Assembly: GCF_002160135.1 (NCBI RefSeq)
Contig: NZ_NFJZ01000004.1
Span: 1 to 64,000, forward strand
DNA from: Lachnoclostridium sp. An196
GTDB lineage: Bacteria > Bacillota > Clostridia > Lachnospirales > Lachnospiraceae
DNA: 64,000 bases
Direction: 5' to 3'
Positions 26,997 through 36,562 of this stretch are shown in pieces; the first letter of the stretch is position 1; the number at the start of each line of letters is the position of its first letter. Made by a program: the position numbers and the translations under genes. The notes under the pieces were generated by a model. It saw only the letters and a program-made list of their open reading frames with translations. It was not told the DNA's origin and did no database searches.

Positions 26997-27026
26997 AACC
27001 CCGGAGGCAGACGTCTCCGGGGTTTT
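26997..27026 (+). terminator. Terminator after tRNA-Leu
   Basis: AACCCCGGAG ... CTCCGGGGTT then TT. Confidence 0.85.
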
Positions 27027-27038
27027 GACAAATGAGAG

Positions 27039-27067
27039 TTGACAAATAAAAAAGATTATGTTATTTT
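27039..27067 (+). promoter_or_regulatory. Promoter of the M-box/mgtA transcript
   Basis: TTGACA 27039-27044, 17 bp, TATTTT 27062-27067. Confidence 0.65.
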
Positions 27068-27072
27068 GGCAT

Positions 27073-27226
27073 TGTTCGGTAGGTAAGGCTACTGCAGGGA
27101 TATGGGCTGTTGCCGCGAAATGGTGGAGACACCATGAGCTGGTTTGAACAGGGTACATCGAAAGCAAGGTGTATCATAATACAGTTTCACCGCCCTGCAA
27201 AGTTAAAGCTCAGACGAATGAAGAGA
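27073..27226 (+). promoter_or_regulatory. M-box (ykoK) Mg2+ riboswitch
   Basis: Recognised by conserved blocks: TTCGGTAGGTAAGGCT at the start, GGGATATGGGCTGTTGCC, a hairpin with GACACCATGAGCTGG, and the signature CGCCCTGCAAAGTTAAAGCTCAGACGAATGAAGAG at the end (key parts only: GTTAAAGCTC and GAATGAAGAG). In high Mg2+ the RNA folds to allow the terminator at 27238. It lies upstream of a Mg2+ P-type ATPase. Confidence 0.9.
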
Positions 27227-27237
27227 AGTGTTATCAC

Positions 27238-27275
27238 TCCCGTATGTTCATACCGGACATACGGGATATTTTTTT
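27238..27275 (+). terminator. M-box expression-platform terminator
   Basis: TCCCGTATGT ... ACATACGGGA then ATATTTTTTT. Confidence 0.9.
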
Positions 27276-27525
27276 GGAAAGGCAGGTGACGCGCTGTGGA
27301 CGGCAGTCAAAGTTGTAACTGGCACATAACAAAACGGTGGATTTTATGCCGGCACAGGCGCGCTTTCCTGTAGCGGCTTTCAAAGTGTTTTTATCGCCAT
27401 CGTTTTGTAAGAAGCATTTTACAGGCGGTGGCTTTTTTGCGCCCTTTTTTCGGGGAAAAGCCTTCATGCGCTGTATTTTTCTGCTCCGGCGGGAGTTGGT
27501 TCAATGTTTGAGGAGGTACAGAAAA
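27276..27525 (+). promoter_or_regulatory. Long untranslated spacer with second terminator-like hairpin before mgtA
   Basis: 250 bp separate the riboswitch terminator from the mgtA start. A second hairpin, GCCATCG...CGGTGGC followed by TTTTTT (27396-27438), looks like another intrinsic terminator. The mgtA frame stays open back to 27337 but without a ribosome site. Confidence 0.5.
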
Positions 27526-30228
27526 ATGAAGAGATGGAATATGATATTTACCGGAAAAGCAGCAAAAAAAGAAAACAGAAGAAATAACCAGGTCTATGAA
27601 AGCCTGTTCTGGGCTTCCGCGCATCCGGAAGCAGAGGTGATGAAAATATACGGAACACCGGAGGGAGGGTTTTCTCCGGAGCAGGCGGAAGAACAGAGAG
27701 AAGCGTACGGAGAAAATGTCCTGACCTATGGAAAAAAGGAGCCGGCGGTAAAGCGGTTGTTCGACGCTTTCGTCAATCCGTTTTCAGTGGTTCTGATGGC
27801 GCTGGCGGCGATATCCGTTTTTACGGATATAGTTTTCGCGGAGGCGGGAGAGAAGAATTACATCACTGTAAGCATTATCACGGTCATGATTTTGATTTCC
27901 GGGATTCTTCGTTTCGTACAGGAAACGCGCAGCGGAAATGTGGCGGAAAGACTGAGCGGAATGATTCACACGACGGCCTGCGTCCTGAGAGACGGCGTTC
28001 GCGAGGAGATTCCCATGGAAGAGATTGTGGCCGGAGACATGGTATTTCTCTCCGCGGGCGACATGATCCCGGCGGATCTGAGAATATTGGAGGCCAAAGA
28101 CCTGTTTGTCAGTCAGTCTGCGCTTACGGGAGAGAGTGAACCCGTAGAGAAATATGGTTCGCCGGCCGCCCGGAGGAGCGCATTAATGGATGTGGAAAAT
28201 CTGGCGTTTATGGGCAGCAATGTTATCAGCGGCAGCGCGAGAGCCGCCGTGATCTCTGTGGGGAATGACACGGTGATCGGCGCCATGGCGAAAAAACTGA
28301 ATGAAAAAGCGCCGAAGACCACTTTTGAAAAGGGCGTCAATGCGGTTTCCTGGATTCTGATTCGGTTTATGCTGATCATGGTGCCGGTCGTACTTTTTGT
28401 AAACGGTTTTACAAAAGGCAGCTGGATGCAGGCAGTGTTATTTGCGATATCTGTCGCTGTGGGCCTGACGCCGGAAATGCTGCCGATGATCGTTACCACT
28501 TCCCTTGCCAAAGGCGCCGTAGCCATGAGCAAAAAGAAAGTGGTGATTAAGAGCCTGAACGCTATCCAGAATCTCGGATCCATAGACATTCTCTGTACGG
28601 ATAAGACAGGTACGCTGACGCAGGATAAAGTGGTGCTGGAATATCATCTGAACGTGAACGGGGAAGAAGACGACCGGGTTCTGAGACACGCGTTTCTGAA
28701 CAGCTATTTTCAGACAGGGCTGAAAAATCTTATTGATGTGGCGGTGATCTCCAGGCAGGAGGAACTGGGGGCGGATCCGCTGATACAAAAGTATACCAAG
28801 GTTGACGAGATCCCCTTTGACTTTGAGCGCCGCAGGATGAGCGTGGTGGTCAAAGACAGGGAGGGAAAGACCCAGCTGGTCACCAAAGGAGCGGTGGAAG
28901 AGATGCTGAAATGCTGTGCCTTTGCGGAGTGCGGAGGCGTGATCTGCCCGCTGACCGATCAGGTACGGCAGCTGGTACTCGGAAAATCAGACGAGTTGAA
29001 TGAGACGGGAATGAGGGTCATAGCGGTGGCTCAGAAGACAAATCCCTCTCCGATAGGCCAGTTTTCAGTACAGGATGAGGCGGACATGGTGCTGATCGGT
29101 TTCCTGGCATTCCTGGATCCGCCGAAAGAGACCTCGCATGCGGCGGTTCGGGCGCTGCAGGAATATGGCGTAACAATAAAGGTACTGACGGGGGACAATG
29201 AAAAAGTGACCGGTGCCGTCTGCGCTCAGGTGGGGCTGGACGCGGGAAAGATCCTTCTGGGCAGCGATCTGGAAAGACTCAGTGACGGGGAACTGGCGGC
29301 GCAGGCGGAGAAGGTGTCCGTCTTTGCCAAATTGTCACCGTCGCAGAAAGCGCGTATTGTCCGAGTGTTGAGAGAGAGCGGACACAGCGTGGGCTATATG
29401 GGGGACGGCATCAACGACGCGGAAGCCATGAAGGCGTCCGATGTAGGAATCTCCGTAGATACTGCCGTGGACATCGCCAAAGAATCTGCTTCAGTAGTTC
29501 TTCTGGAGAAAGATCTGATGGTGTTGGAACAGGGGGTGACAGAAGGAAGAAAAACCTATGCAAATATGATCAAATATATCAAGATGACGGCGTCGTCCAA
29601 CTTTGGAAACATGTTTTCCGTGTTGGCGGCGAGCGCGTTTCTTCCGTTTCTGCCCATGGCGTCCCTGCATCTGATTCTGCTGAACCTGGTCTATGATATT
29701 TCGTGCACGGCCATTTCCTGGGACCATGTGGATGAAGAATATCTGAAAATACCGAGAAAATGGGATGCTTCCGGAATCGGCCGTTTTATGCTGTGGACGG
29801 GACCGGTTAGCTCTGTGTTTGATATTATTACATATCTGCTGATGTATTTTGTAATCTGTCCCGCATGCACCGGAGGGCAGGTGTTTTCCGGCATGATGGA
29901 TCCCGCGGGGCAGGCGCTGTATGAAGCGTTATTCCAGACGGGATGGTTCGTGGAATCTATGTGGAGCCAGACTCTGGTGATTCATATGATACGTACGGCG
30001 AAAATCCCGTTTGTACAGAGCCGGGCGTCACTCCCGGTAACGCTGCTCTCGCTGGCCGGGATTGGCATTGTGACGCTGATCCCTTTTACTCCGCTGAGCC
30101 GGGGACTGGGACTGACAGCCCTTCCGCCCGTGTATTTTGTGTGGCTGGCGGTCATCGTGGCAGGATATATGGCGGTCACGACGATTATGAAGAAAGTGTA
30201 TATTCACAGATATGGAGAATGGCTGTAA
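27526..30228 (+). CDS. mgtA: Mg2+-importing P-type ATPase
   Basis: P3B-type ATPase of 900 residues. The start ATG 27526 has AGGAGG at 27511-27516; the frame is open further upstream (to 27337) without a site. Visible: TGES near residue 200, phosphorylation motif DKTGTLTQD near 360, KGA near 450, TGDN near 553, GDGxND ([12 protein letters not shown]) near 627, and about ten TM segments. The M-box upstream supports Mg2+ transport. Confidence 0.95.
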   Translation: MKRWNMIFTGKAAKKENRRNNQVYESLFWASAHPEAEVMKIYGTPEGGFSPEQAEEQREAYGENVLTYGKKEPAVKRLFDAFVNPFSVVLMALAAISVFTDIVFAEAGEKNYITVSIITVMILISGILRFVQETRSGNVAERLSGMIHTTACVLRDGVREEIPMEEIVAGDMVFLSAGDMIPADLRILEAKDLFVSQSALTGESEPVEKYGSPAARRSALMDVENLAFMGSNVISGSARAAVISVGNDTVIGAMAKKLNEKAPKTTFEKGVNAVSWILIRFMLIMVPVVLFVNGFTKGSWMQAVLFAISVAVGLTPEMLPMIVTTSLAKGAVAMSKKKVVIKSLNAIQNLGSIDILCTDKTGTLTQDKVVLEYHLNVNGEEDDRVLRHAFLNSYFQTGLKNLIDVAVISRQEELGADPLIQKYTKVDEIPFDFERRRMSVVVKDREGKTQLVTKGAVEEMLKCCAFAECGGVICPLTDQVRQLVLGKSDELNETGMRVIAVAQKTNPSPIGQFSVQDEADMVLIGFLAFLDPPKETSHAAVRALQEYGVTIKVLTGDNEKVTGAVCAQVGLDAGKILLGSDLERLSDGELAAQAEKVSVFAKLSPSQKARIVRVLRESGHSVGYMGDGINDAEAMKASDVGISVDTAVDIAKESASVVLLEKDLMVLEQGVTEGRKTYANMIKYIKMTASSNFGNMFSVLAASAFLPFLPMASLHLILLNLVYDISCTAISWDHVDEEYLKIPRKWDASGIGRFMLWTGPVSSVFDIITYLLMYFVICPACTGGQVFSGMMDPAGQALYEALFQTGWFVESMWSQTLVIHMIRTAKIPFVQSRASLPVTLLSLAGIGIVTLIPFTPLSRGLGLTALPPVYFVWLAVIVAGYMAVTTIMKKVYIHRYGEWL

Positions 30229-30285
30229 GCAGAAAGGCGACAGGCAAAATTTTCAAAATTTGATGAATAAAAAGTAAAATTAGTA

Positions 30286-30314
30286 TTGACGAACAGCACC
30301 CGGGGTGCTATAAT
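30286..30314 (+). promoter_or_regulatory. Promoter of the tRNA-Leu pair
   Basis: TTGACG 30286-30291, 17 bp, TATAAT 30309-30314, close to consensus. Confidence 0.85.
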
Positions 30315-30347
30315 AATTACCGTTGAGTCGCTGAAACTCAATGGTTT

Positions 30348-30431
30348 GCGGAAGTGTCGGAATTGGCAGACGAGCAAGACTAAGGATCTTGTGGTGGTCA
30401 CACCGTGTGGGTTCAAGTCCCATCTTCCGCA
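30348..30431 (+). tRNA. tRNA-Leu (anticodon AAG)
   Basis: 84-nt class II tRNA with the same acceptor stem as its neighbour. The anticodon loop between CAAGA and TCTTG reads CTAAGGA, giving anticodon AAG (A34). A34 in a bacterial tRNA-Leu is uncommon; inosine at 34 would be needed for CUC as well as CUU decoding. No CCA is encoded. Confidence 0.9.
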
Positions 30432-30470
30432 TCAGAGGATATGGACTCTGTATAAAAATTCATATGGTTT

Positions 30471-30555
30471 GCGGAAGTGTCGGAATTGGCAGACGAGCAA
30501 GATTCAGGTTCTTGTGAGCGTTACGCTCGTGAGGGTTCAAGTCCCTTCTTCCGCA
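30471..30555 (+). tRNA. tRNA-Leu (anticodon CAG), second copy
   Basis: Identical in sequence to 26907-26991. Co-transcribed with the AAG tRNA 39 bp upstream and followed by a terminator. Confidence 0.95.
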
Positions 30556-30561
30556 TGGCTA

Positions 30562-30588
30562 AAGCCTCTGGTTTACAGAGGCTTTTTT
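30562..30588 (+). terminator. Terminator after the tRNA-Leu pair
   Basis: AAGCCTCTG, GTTTA, CAGAGGCTT, TTTTT. Confidence 0.9.
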
Positions 30589-30685
30589 ATTTCTGCCTGC
30601 AGCGGTCTGCGGCGCGGTTTGCCGGCCGGGTGTTATGCGGAATTTCATCCCGGTATCCGCTCAAAAGAGACGGTTCCGGCGGATA

Positions 30686-31462
30686 CTAGGGAACGGCCAG
30701 AAGCAGCAGACTCACAGCCATCACAGCCATCCCCGCAGTCATGCCGCAGGAGGAACTGTTCCGGCTTCCATGCGCTCCGGCTGAGGGCAGGAGTTCATCA
30801 AAGGAGAGAAATACCATGATTCCGGCTACGGCGGCAGAGAGAAGTCCCAGCGCCGGACCGGCCAGCAGAGGCTGCAGCAATATCCACCCCAGAAACGCGC
30901 CCGCGGGTTCCGCCATTCCGGATAAAAAAGAATAGAAGAAAGCCCTGGCGCGGGATCCGGTGGCCTGATAGATGGGGACAGATACGGCGATTCCTTCCGG
31001 AATATTGTGGATGGCGATCGCGGCCGCCACAGGGATGGCGACGCCGGGCTCCCGGAGTGCGGAGATGAAGGTAGCGATCCCTTCAGGGAAATTGTGGATG
31101 GATATGGCAAGGGCGGTATAGATTCCGGTTTTCATCAGACTGGAAGACTGCGTCCCGGACGGAGTCTCGTTCAAGGGAAGGATCCGGTCCGGAATGGCGA
31201 TCAGAGCCATGCCCGCGAAAAATGAAAGAACCGTGAGCGCGCTGCCCATACGCTGTCCGTATACGCTGGAAAGATCTGTCTGCGCCTTGGGAAACATTTC
31301 TATCATGGAGACATAGATCATGACGCCTGCCGAGAAACCAAGGCTGACGGACAAAAAGAGACGATTTTCTTTTTTAGAGAGGAAAGCAATGCTGCTGCCG
31401 ATCCCCGTGCAGAGACCGGCGGCCAGAGTGAGGGCAAAAGCCCGGAGAATACTGCTGATCAT
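30686..31462 (-). CDS. ZIP-family metal transporter (ZupT-like)
   Basis: 258 residues from ATG 31462, which has AAGGAG at 31469-31474; longer in-frame starts lack one. Eight hydrophobic segments. Metal site: HNFPEGIATF and HNIPEGIAV, the paired HNxPEG motifs of the ZupT/GufA subgroup, near residues 130-165. Divalent metal (Zn2+ and others) uptake is expected. Confidence 0.93.
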   Translation of the reverse strand: MISSILRAFALTLAAGLCTGIGSSIAFLSKKENRLFLSVSLGFSAGVMIYVSMIEMFPKAQTDLSSVYGQRMGSALTVLSFFAGMALIAIPDRILPLNETPSGTQSSSLMKTGIYTALAISIHNFPEGIATFISALREPGVAIPVAAAIAIHNIPEGIAVSVPIYQATGSRARAFFYSFLSGMAEPAGAFLGWILLQPLLAGPALGLLSAAVAGIMVFLSFDELLPSAGAHGSRNSSSCGMTAGMAVMAVSLLLLAVP

Positions 31463-31570
31463 AATCACTCCTTCCGGTATACAGTTTATCGTATGCAGGA
31501 AATGAGAGCAGGGTGATTGCATGTAAAATAAGAGTAATATCCGGAAGATGATATGTAAAAGAAATTTCCG

Positions 31571-31599
31571 TTGACAAAGATCTTGCGTATGCATACAAT
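31571..31599 (+). promoter_or_regulatory. Promoter of the DUF805 gene
   Basis: TTGACA 31571-31576, 17 bp, TACAAT 31594-31599. Confidence 0.75.
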
Positions 31600-31631
31600 G
31601 GTGTCAAACACAAGAGGAGGAATGTGTATTT

Positions 31632-31976
31632 ATGGAATACTATATTGGTGCATTTAAAAATTACGCAAACTTTAACGGGCGCGCCAGAAGAAAGGAATAC
31701 TGGATGTTCGTGCTGTTCAACGTGATTGTTGCGTTTGTGATCGGCATTATCGCAGGTATTATTCATTTTTCTTGGCTGAGCACACTGTACAGCCTGGCTG
31801 TGCTTTGCCCGTCTCTGGCGCTCTGTTTCCGTCGGCTGCATGATATCGGGAAGAGCGGCGTTTGGATTCTGGTTTCCCTGATTCCGCTGGTGGGCTGGAT
31901 CTGTATGCTGATCCTGCTTTGCAAAGACAGCGATCCGGGCGCTAACCAGTATGGAGAAAACCCGAAAGGTATGTAA
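31632..31976 (+). CDS. DUF805 membrane protein
   Basis: 114 residues. NGRARRKEYWMF (about 15-26), CFRRLHDIGKSGVW (about 65-78) and three TM segments define DUF805, a YhaH-like inner-membrane family of unknown function. GAGGAGG precedes the start. Confidence 0.93.
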   Translation: MEYYIGAFKNYANFNGRARRKEYWMFVLFNVIVAFVIGIIAGIIHFSWLSTLYSLAVLCPSLALCFRRLHDIGKSGVWILVSLIPLVGWICMLILLCKDSDPGANQYGENPKGM

Positions 31977-31988
31977 ATACATACACTA

Positions 31989-32019
31989 AAAGAGGAGTCG
32001 TCACAAGGCGGCTCCTCTT
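31989..32019 (+). terminator. Terminator-like hairpin after DUF805
   Basis: AAGAGGAGTCG ... CGGCTCCTCTT; the following T-run is poor. May act in both directions. Confidence 0.55.
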
Positions 32020-32038
32020 ACTTCCTGGAATAATCTTT

Positions 32039-32671
32039 TTACGCGTCCACATATCCTTTTTTCTGCAGATAGAAATAAATGATATCGGCCGCTTCTTCGA
32101 TCGTCATATTCCCGGTGTTCAGGCACAGATCATAGTTTTTGGCGTCTTCCCAGTCTTTTCCGGTATAATAATTGTAATATTTCCGGCGCTGCTTATCCGT
32201 TTCGTGGATGCGTTCAATAGCTGCTTCCCGCTCCAGAGAAAACATGCGCATCATCCGGCGGATCTTGCTCTCTTCGTCCCCGCAGAGAAATACATTGACT
32301 ACACGGTCATAATCCCTCAGCACATAGTCGGCGCACCGTCCGATAATCATGCAGGACTCGTTCTCCGCCAGTTCCCGGATCAGTTCAGACTGGAAACGGA
32401 AGAGATTGTCGGGAGAAGCGATATCCTTTCCCAGGGAAGGCTTCCGATCCTTTGGATAAAGATCTTTGATGATCTTGTAGAGCAGGTTATTGCCGGGCCT
32501 TTCGTTGTTCACATGGAAGAATTCTTCCAGGACGCCGCTTTTGTCGGAGACCATGCGGAAAATATCTTTGTCATAGTAGGGGATGCCTAACTTTTTAGAC
32601 AGGACTTGCGCGATATTGGTCGCACCGGCACCACATTCACGCCCTAATGTAATCGTAAATTTTTCTGACAT
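32039..32671 (-). CDS. Cytidylate-kinase-like protein (Cytidylate_kin_2)
   Basis: 210 residues from ATG 32671, with AAGGGG about 8 bases upstream. The P-loop-like GRECGAGATNIAQVL (residues about 8-22) and D-x-R-type region IIGRCADYVL match the Cytidylate_kin_2 family common in Clostridia. True CMP kinase activity is unproven for this group. Monocistronic. Confidence 0.8.
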   Translation of the reverse strand: MSEKFTITLGRECGAGATNIAQVLSKKLGIPYYDKDIFRMVSDKSGVLEEFFHVNNERPGNNLLYKIIKDLYPKDRKPSLGKDIASPDNLFRFQSELIRELAENESCMIIGRCADYVLRDYDRVVNVFLCGDEESKIRRMMRMFSLEREAAIERIHETDKQRRKYYNYYTGKDWEDAKNYDLCLNTGNMTIEEAADIIYFYLQKKGYVDA

Positions 32672-32777
32672 AAACATCACCCCTTGTTGTGAAATCATGA
32701 TAACTTTTTCTTTATTGTATCATATAAAATATGCAAAAACAACAAAAGAAAGTTTGTTTGAAAAAAATTCGGCGTTA

Positions 32778-32840
32778 CTAGCACTCATCTCAAATGAGTG
32801 CTAAAAAATCCTTGACTTTTCCGAAACGCAGGGTTATATT
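32778..32840 (+). promoter_or_regulatory. CIRCE operator and promoter of htpG
   Basis: CTAGCACTC (32778-32786), 9 bp, GAGTGCTAA (32796-32804): 17 of 18 CIRCE bases. The promoter TTGACT 32812-32817, 17 bp, TATATT 32835-32840 lies just downstream. HrcA control is expected. Confidence 0.9.
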
Positions 32841-32893
32841 ACTGTATAGAGAATTTTGAATGAAGTATTTATGAAAGAAAGGCAGTGCATGAT

Positions 32894-34972
32894 ATGAGCG
32901 AAAAACATGGTAATCTTTCTATTAACAGTGATAATATTTTCCCGATTATTAAAAAGTGGCTGTATTCGGACCATGATATTTTTATCCGTGAGCTGATTTC
33001 CAACGGCTGCGACGCGATTACGAAGCGTAAAAAGCTGGACATGATGGGGGAATGTACACTTCCGGAGGATTACAAGCCGCAGGTTCAGGTAATCGTGAAT
33101 CCCGAAGAGAAGACGATGAAATTCATCGATAATGGTCTCGGTATGACCGCCGACGAGGTGGAAGAATATATCAATCAGATCGCTTTCTCCGGCGCCACGG
33201 ATTTCCTGGCGAAGTATAAGGACAAAGCGAATGAGGATCAGATCATCGGACATTTCGGCTTGGGATTTTATTCCGCGTTTATGGTGGCAGATGAGGTGCA
33301 TATTGATACGCTTTCCTGCAAAGAGGGAGCGCAGGCGGTACACTGGGAGTGCGACGGCGGCACAGAGTTCCAGATGAAAGACGGGGAACGTACAGAAGTA
33401 GGTACAGAGATCACACTGTTCCTGAATGAGGACAGCACGGAATTTGCCAATGAATACCGGGCGCGGGAAGTGATTGAGAAATACTGCTCCTTTATGCCGG
33501 TGGAGATTTTCCTGTCGAAGGCCAACGCAGAGCAGGAATACGAGACGATCGACGAGAGCGAACTGAGAGACGACGATGTGATCGTAGAGCGTATTCATGA
33601 AGAGGCGAAGACGGAAGAGATCGAGAAAGAGGACGGCACCAAAGAAGTGCAGGAGGTGTCTCCGGCAAGAGACCGCGTAAAGATCAATAAACGGCCAGTT
33701 TCTTTAAGCGATACGCATCCGCTCTGGGCGAAGCATCCCAACGAGTGTACGGAAGATGAGTATAAGGATTTCTACAGAAAAGTATTCCATGACTATAAAG
33801 AGCCGTTGTTCTGGATCCATCTGAATATGGATTATCCGTTTAATCTGAAAGGAATCCTGTATTTCCCGAAGATCAACATGGAATATGAATCCATCGAAGG
33901 AACGATCAAGCTGTACAATAATCAGGTATTTATCGCGGATAATATTAAAGAAGTGATCCCGGAGTTCCTGCTTCTGCTGAAAGGCGTCATCGACTGTCCG
34001 GATCTTCCGCTGAACGTGTCCAGAAGCGCTCTGCAGAATGACGGTTTCGTAAAGAAGATCGCGGATTACATTACGAAAAAGGTTGCGGACAAGCTGAGCG
34101 GCATGTGCAAGACCGATCGCGAAAACTATGAGAAGTACTGGGACGATATCAGCCCGTTCATCAAATTCGGCTGCATTAAAGACGAGAAGTTCTGCGAGCG
34201 TATGGGCGATTACATCCTCTTCAAAGACCTGGACGGCAAATATATGACGCTGAAAGAGTATGTGGGCGAAGAGCCGAAAGAGGAGGCAGCTTCTGAAGAG
34301 AAGAAGCCGGAGGAAAGTGCATCCGAGAAGCCGGAAGAGCAGCCGTCCGACGAGAAAGAAAAAGACGAGAAGAAGACCACAGTTTACTATGTAACTGACG
34401 AGATCCAGCAGAGTCAGTACATCAATATGTTCCGCGAGCAGGGCATGAATGCCGTGATCCTGAAACATAATATCGACGCTCCGTTTATCAGCCATCTGGA
34501 AGCAAAGAATGAGAATATCAAGTTCCAGCGCATCGATGCGGATGTGACCGATACCATGAAAGAAGAGGTATCCGAAGACGAGCTGAAGGAAGAGACCGAT
34601 GCATTAACGGAACTGTTCCGCAAGGCTCTGAATAATGACAAGCTGGAAGTAAAAGTGGAAAAGCTGAAGAGCGAAAAAGTATCTTCCATGATGATTCTCT
34701 CCGAAGAGAGCCGCAGGATGCAGGAAATGATGAAGATGTACAATATGTACGGAATGGATCCGTCCATGTTCGGCACCAGTTCCACGCTGGTATTGAATGC
34801 CAACAACGCGTTGGTGAAGTATCTGTTCGAGCATCCGGAAGGAGAGCATACGAACATGATCTGCGAGCAGCTCTACGATCTGGCCATGATCAGCCAGCAG
34901 CCGCTGAATCCGGATGAGATGACCAGATTCATCCAGAGAAGCAATGATATCATGATGATTCTGGCAAAATAA
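32894..34972 (+). CDS. htpG: Hsp90-family chaperone HtpG
   Basis: 692 residues. The ATG at 32894 is 11 bases from GAAAGG; the GTG at 32885 is too close to it. GHKL ATPase motifs are present: ELISNGCDA (about 32-40), DNGLGM (about 78-83), GHFGLGFYS (about 118-126). Longer than the usual 620-640 residues because of charged inserts at about 235-255 and 458-498 (Glu/Lys-rich). Control by CIRCE. Confidence 0.96.
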   Translation: MSEKHGNLSINSDNIFPIIKKWLYSDHDIFIRELISNGCDAITKRKKLDMMGECTLPEDYKPQVQVIVNPEEKTMKFIDNGLGMTADEVEEYINQIAFSGATDFLAKYKDKANEDQIIGHFGLGFYSAFMVADEVHIDTLSCKEGAQAVHWECDGGTEFQMKDGERTEVGTEITLFLNEDSTEFANEYRAREVIEKYCSFMPVEIFLSKANAEQEYETIDESELRDDDVIVERIHEEAKTEEIEKEDGTKEVQEVSPARDRVKINKRPVSLSDTHPLWAKHPNECTEDEYKDFYRKVFHDYKEPLFWIHLNMDYPFNLKGILYFPKINMEYESIEGTIKLYNNQVFIADNIKEVIPEFLLLLKGVIDCPDLPLNVSRSALQNDGFVKKIADYITKKVADKLSGMCKTDRENYEKYWDDISPFIKFGCIKDEKFCERMGDYILFKDLDGKYMTLKEYVGEEPKEEAASEEKKPEESASEKPEEQPSDEKEKDEKKTTVYYVTDEIQQSQYINMFREQGMNAVILKHNIDAPFISHLEAKNENIKFQRIDADVTDTMKEEVSEDELKEETDALTELFRKALNNDKLEVKVEKLKSEKVSSMMILSEESRRMQEMMKMYNMYGMDPSMFGTSSTLVLNANNALVKYLFEHPEGEHTNMICEQLYDLAMISQQPLNPDEMTRFIQRSNDIMMILAK

Positions 34973-34984
34973 ACTGTATAGGAA

Positions 34985-35482
34985 TTATACTGCCTGAAAG
35001 GGAATTTCCTGACGGTGGAAAAATCTCTGGACCATGTCATCCCAGGCATGGTCCAGTTCTTTGTCCATGGTAAAGACAGAGAGGGAAGTGCCTGTGGTGC
35101 ACAGAAGAGTATGGCCATCGTAGCGAAGATTCATGAGCAGGGCGCGCACCTGATCGGAGGGAATGGGGCTGTGCGTCTGAGCCAGAAATTTTTCTGTATT
35201 GCTGTGAGACAGCTGGAGTGTGAAACGAAAAGAAAGCGGCGTCCGTCTCCCTTTGATCAGTTCCAGGCAGAAAGGGCGTACCTCGCCCCAGAAGGTCAGA
35301 CTGCGGTTTCCCAGAAGTTCCTGTTCTTGTGCATGAAAGTAAGACGGATGGAGAGTCCCGTCGATATGGAACGCGGCGAAGGTTGTGACGTTCCCTTCCA
35401 GCAGAAGAAAATGGTCGAAGGTTTCGCTTAAAAGAAACTGTTTCATAAAAGTTTTGATATCAGCGATCTGTAACGCAGTCAT
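34985..35482 (-). CDS. DUF5721 family protein
   Basis: 165 residues; IADIKTFMKQFLLSETFDHF near the start and YDGHTLLCTTGTSLS near residue 120 match the Lachnospiraceae-specific DUF5721. No known function, no TM segments. Convergent with htpG, 12 bp apart. Confidence 0.8.
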   Translation of the reverse strand: MTALQIADIKTFMKQFLLSETFDHFLLLEGNVTTFAAFHIDGTLHPSYFHAQEQELLGNRSLTFWGEVRPFCLELIKGRRTPLSFRFTLQLSHSNTEKFLAQTHSPIPSDQVRALLMNLRYDGHTLLCTTGTSLSVFTMDKELDHAWDDMVQRFFHRQEIPFQAV

Positions 35483-35655
35483 GGCCGGCTCCTCCTGTAA
35501 GACAAATTGATAGATCTATTATATAGGAAAAAACAGAGCTTTTCCATAGAAAATCCGTCCTCAGACTATTGAATAATAACTCACGTTATGGTAATATAAT
35601 GTGGTATTAAAAACTACATCTTGTAAGAAAAGTATTTTTGAGGATGGTAAGGGAT

Positions 35656-36495
35656 ATGAGTTATCGGATTGTGGTAGACAGCTGCGGAGAATTTACAGAA
35701 GAGATGAAAAAAGACCCGCATTTTGTACATGCGGCGCTTCACCTGGATATTGACGGAGAAGAGTTTATAGACGACGACAGTTTTGACCGTCTGGATTTTC
35801 TGAAAAAGATGTCGGCAAGCCCGAACTGTCCCAAGTCCAGCTGCCCTTCACCGGAAGTATACAGGGAGGCGTTTGACTGCGGAGCCGATCATTTATATGC
35901 GGTAACGCTTTCTGCGGAGCTGAGCGGTTCCTACAACAGCGCCGTATTGGGAAAGAATCTGTATCTGGAAGATCATCCGGAGGCGAAAGTGCAGGTGTTT
36001 AATTCCTGTTCTGCGTCCGTGGGTGAGACGAAGATCGCTCTGAAGATACAGGAGTGCGAAGAAGCGGGGATGAGCTTCGAGGAAACGGTAGAAGAAGTGA
36101 ATCAGTTTATCCTGGATATGCACACCTATTTTGTGCTGGAGACCCTGGAGAATCTGAGAAAAAACGGCAGGCTCAGTTCGGTGAAAGCATTTGTGGCTTC
36201 TGCGCTGAATATTAAGCCGGTCATGGGCGCGACAGACCAAGGGGTGATCATCCAGCTGAGCCAGGCGAGGGGGATGCAGAAAGCGCTGCGCAAAATGGTG
36301 GAAGTGATGGCCGAAGAGGTAAAGAATCCGGAGGAAAAGATCCTGGGACTGGTACACTGCAACAACCGGGAACGGGCCGAGTATGTGAAAGAAGAAATTA
36401 AAAAGTTTATAAAAGTAAAAGACATCGTGATCCTGGAGTCGTCCGGAGTCAGTACGCTGTACGCGGCGCAGGGCGGGATTATTATGGTGATCTGA
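35656..36495 (+). CDS. DegV family fatty-acid-binding protein
   Basis: About 279 residues. YRIVVDSCGEF at the N-terminus, the SCPSPEVY region (TSxPS-like; lipid-binding loop) and LSAELSGSYNSA fit DegV/FakB proteins, which present fatty acids to a FakA kinase. The start is uncertain between ATG 35644 and ATG 35656. A promoter-like TTGAAT/TAATAT pair lies at 35569-35597. Confidence 0.85.
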   Translation: MSYRIVVDSCGEFTEEMKKDPHFVHAALHLDIDGEEFIDDDSFDRLDFLKKMSASPNCPKSSCPSPEVYREAFDCGADHLYAVTLSAELSGSYNSAVLGKNLYLEDHPEAKVQVFNSCSASVGETKIALKIQECEEAGMSFEETVEEVNQFILDMHTYFVLETLENLRKNGRLSSVKAFVASALNIKPVMGATDQGVIIQLSQARGMQKALRKMVEVMAEEVKNPEEKILGLVHCNNRERAEYVKEEIKKFIKVKDIVILESSGVSTLYAAQGGIIMVI

Positions 36496-36520
36496 TCGGA
36501 AACGAATATGTAAAGAAGCT

Positions 36521-36562
36521 AAAAGCGGATGGAACTGTATGTGGAGGTTCCATCCGCTTTTT
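36521..36562 (+). terminator. Terminator after the DegV gene
   Basis: AAAAGCGGATGGAAC ... GTTCCATCCGCTTTTT. Confidence 0.9.

Noticed and set aside
27337-27525. Longer N-terminus for mgtA
   Set aside because: Open frame only; no ribosome site and it runs through a terminator-like hairpin, while AGGAGG precedes ATG 27526.
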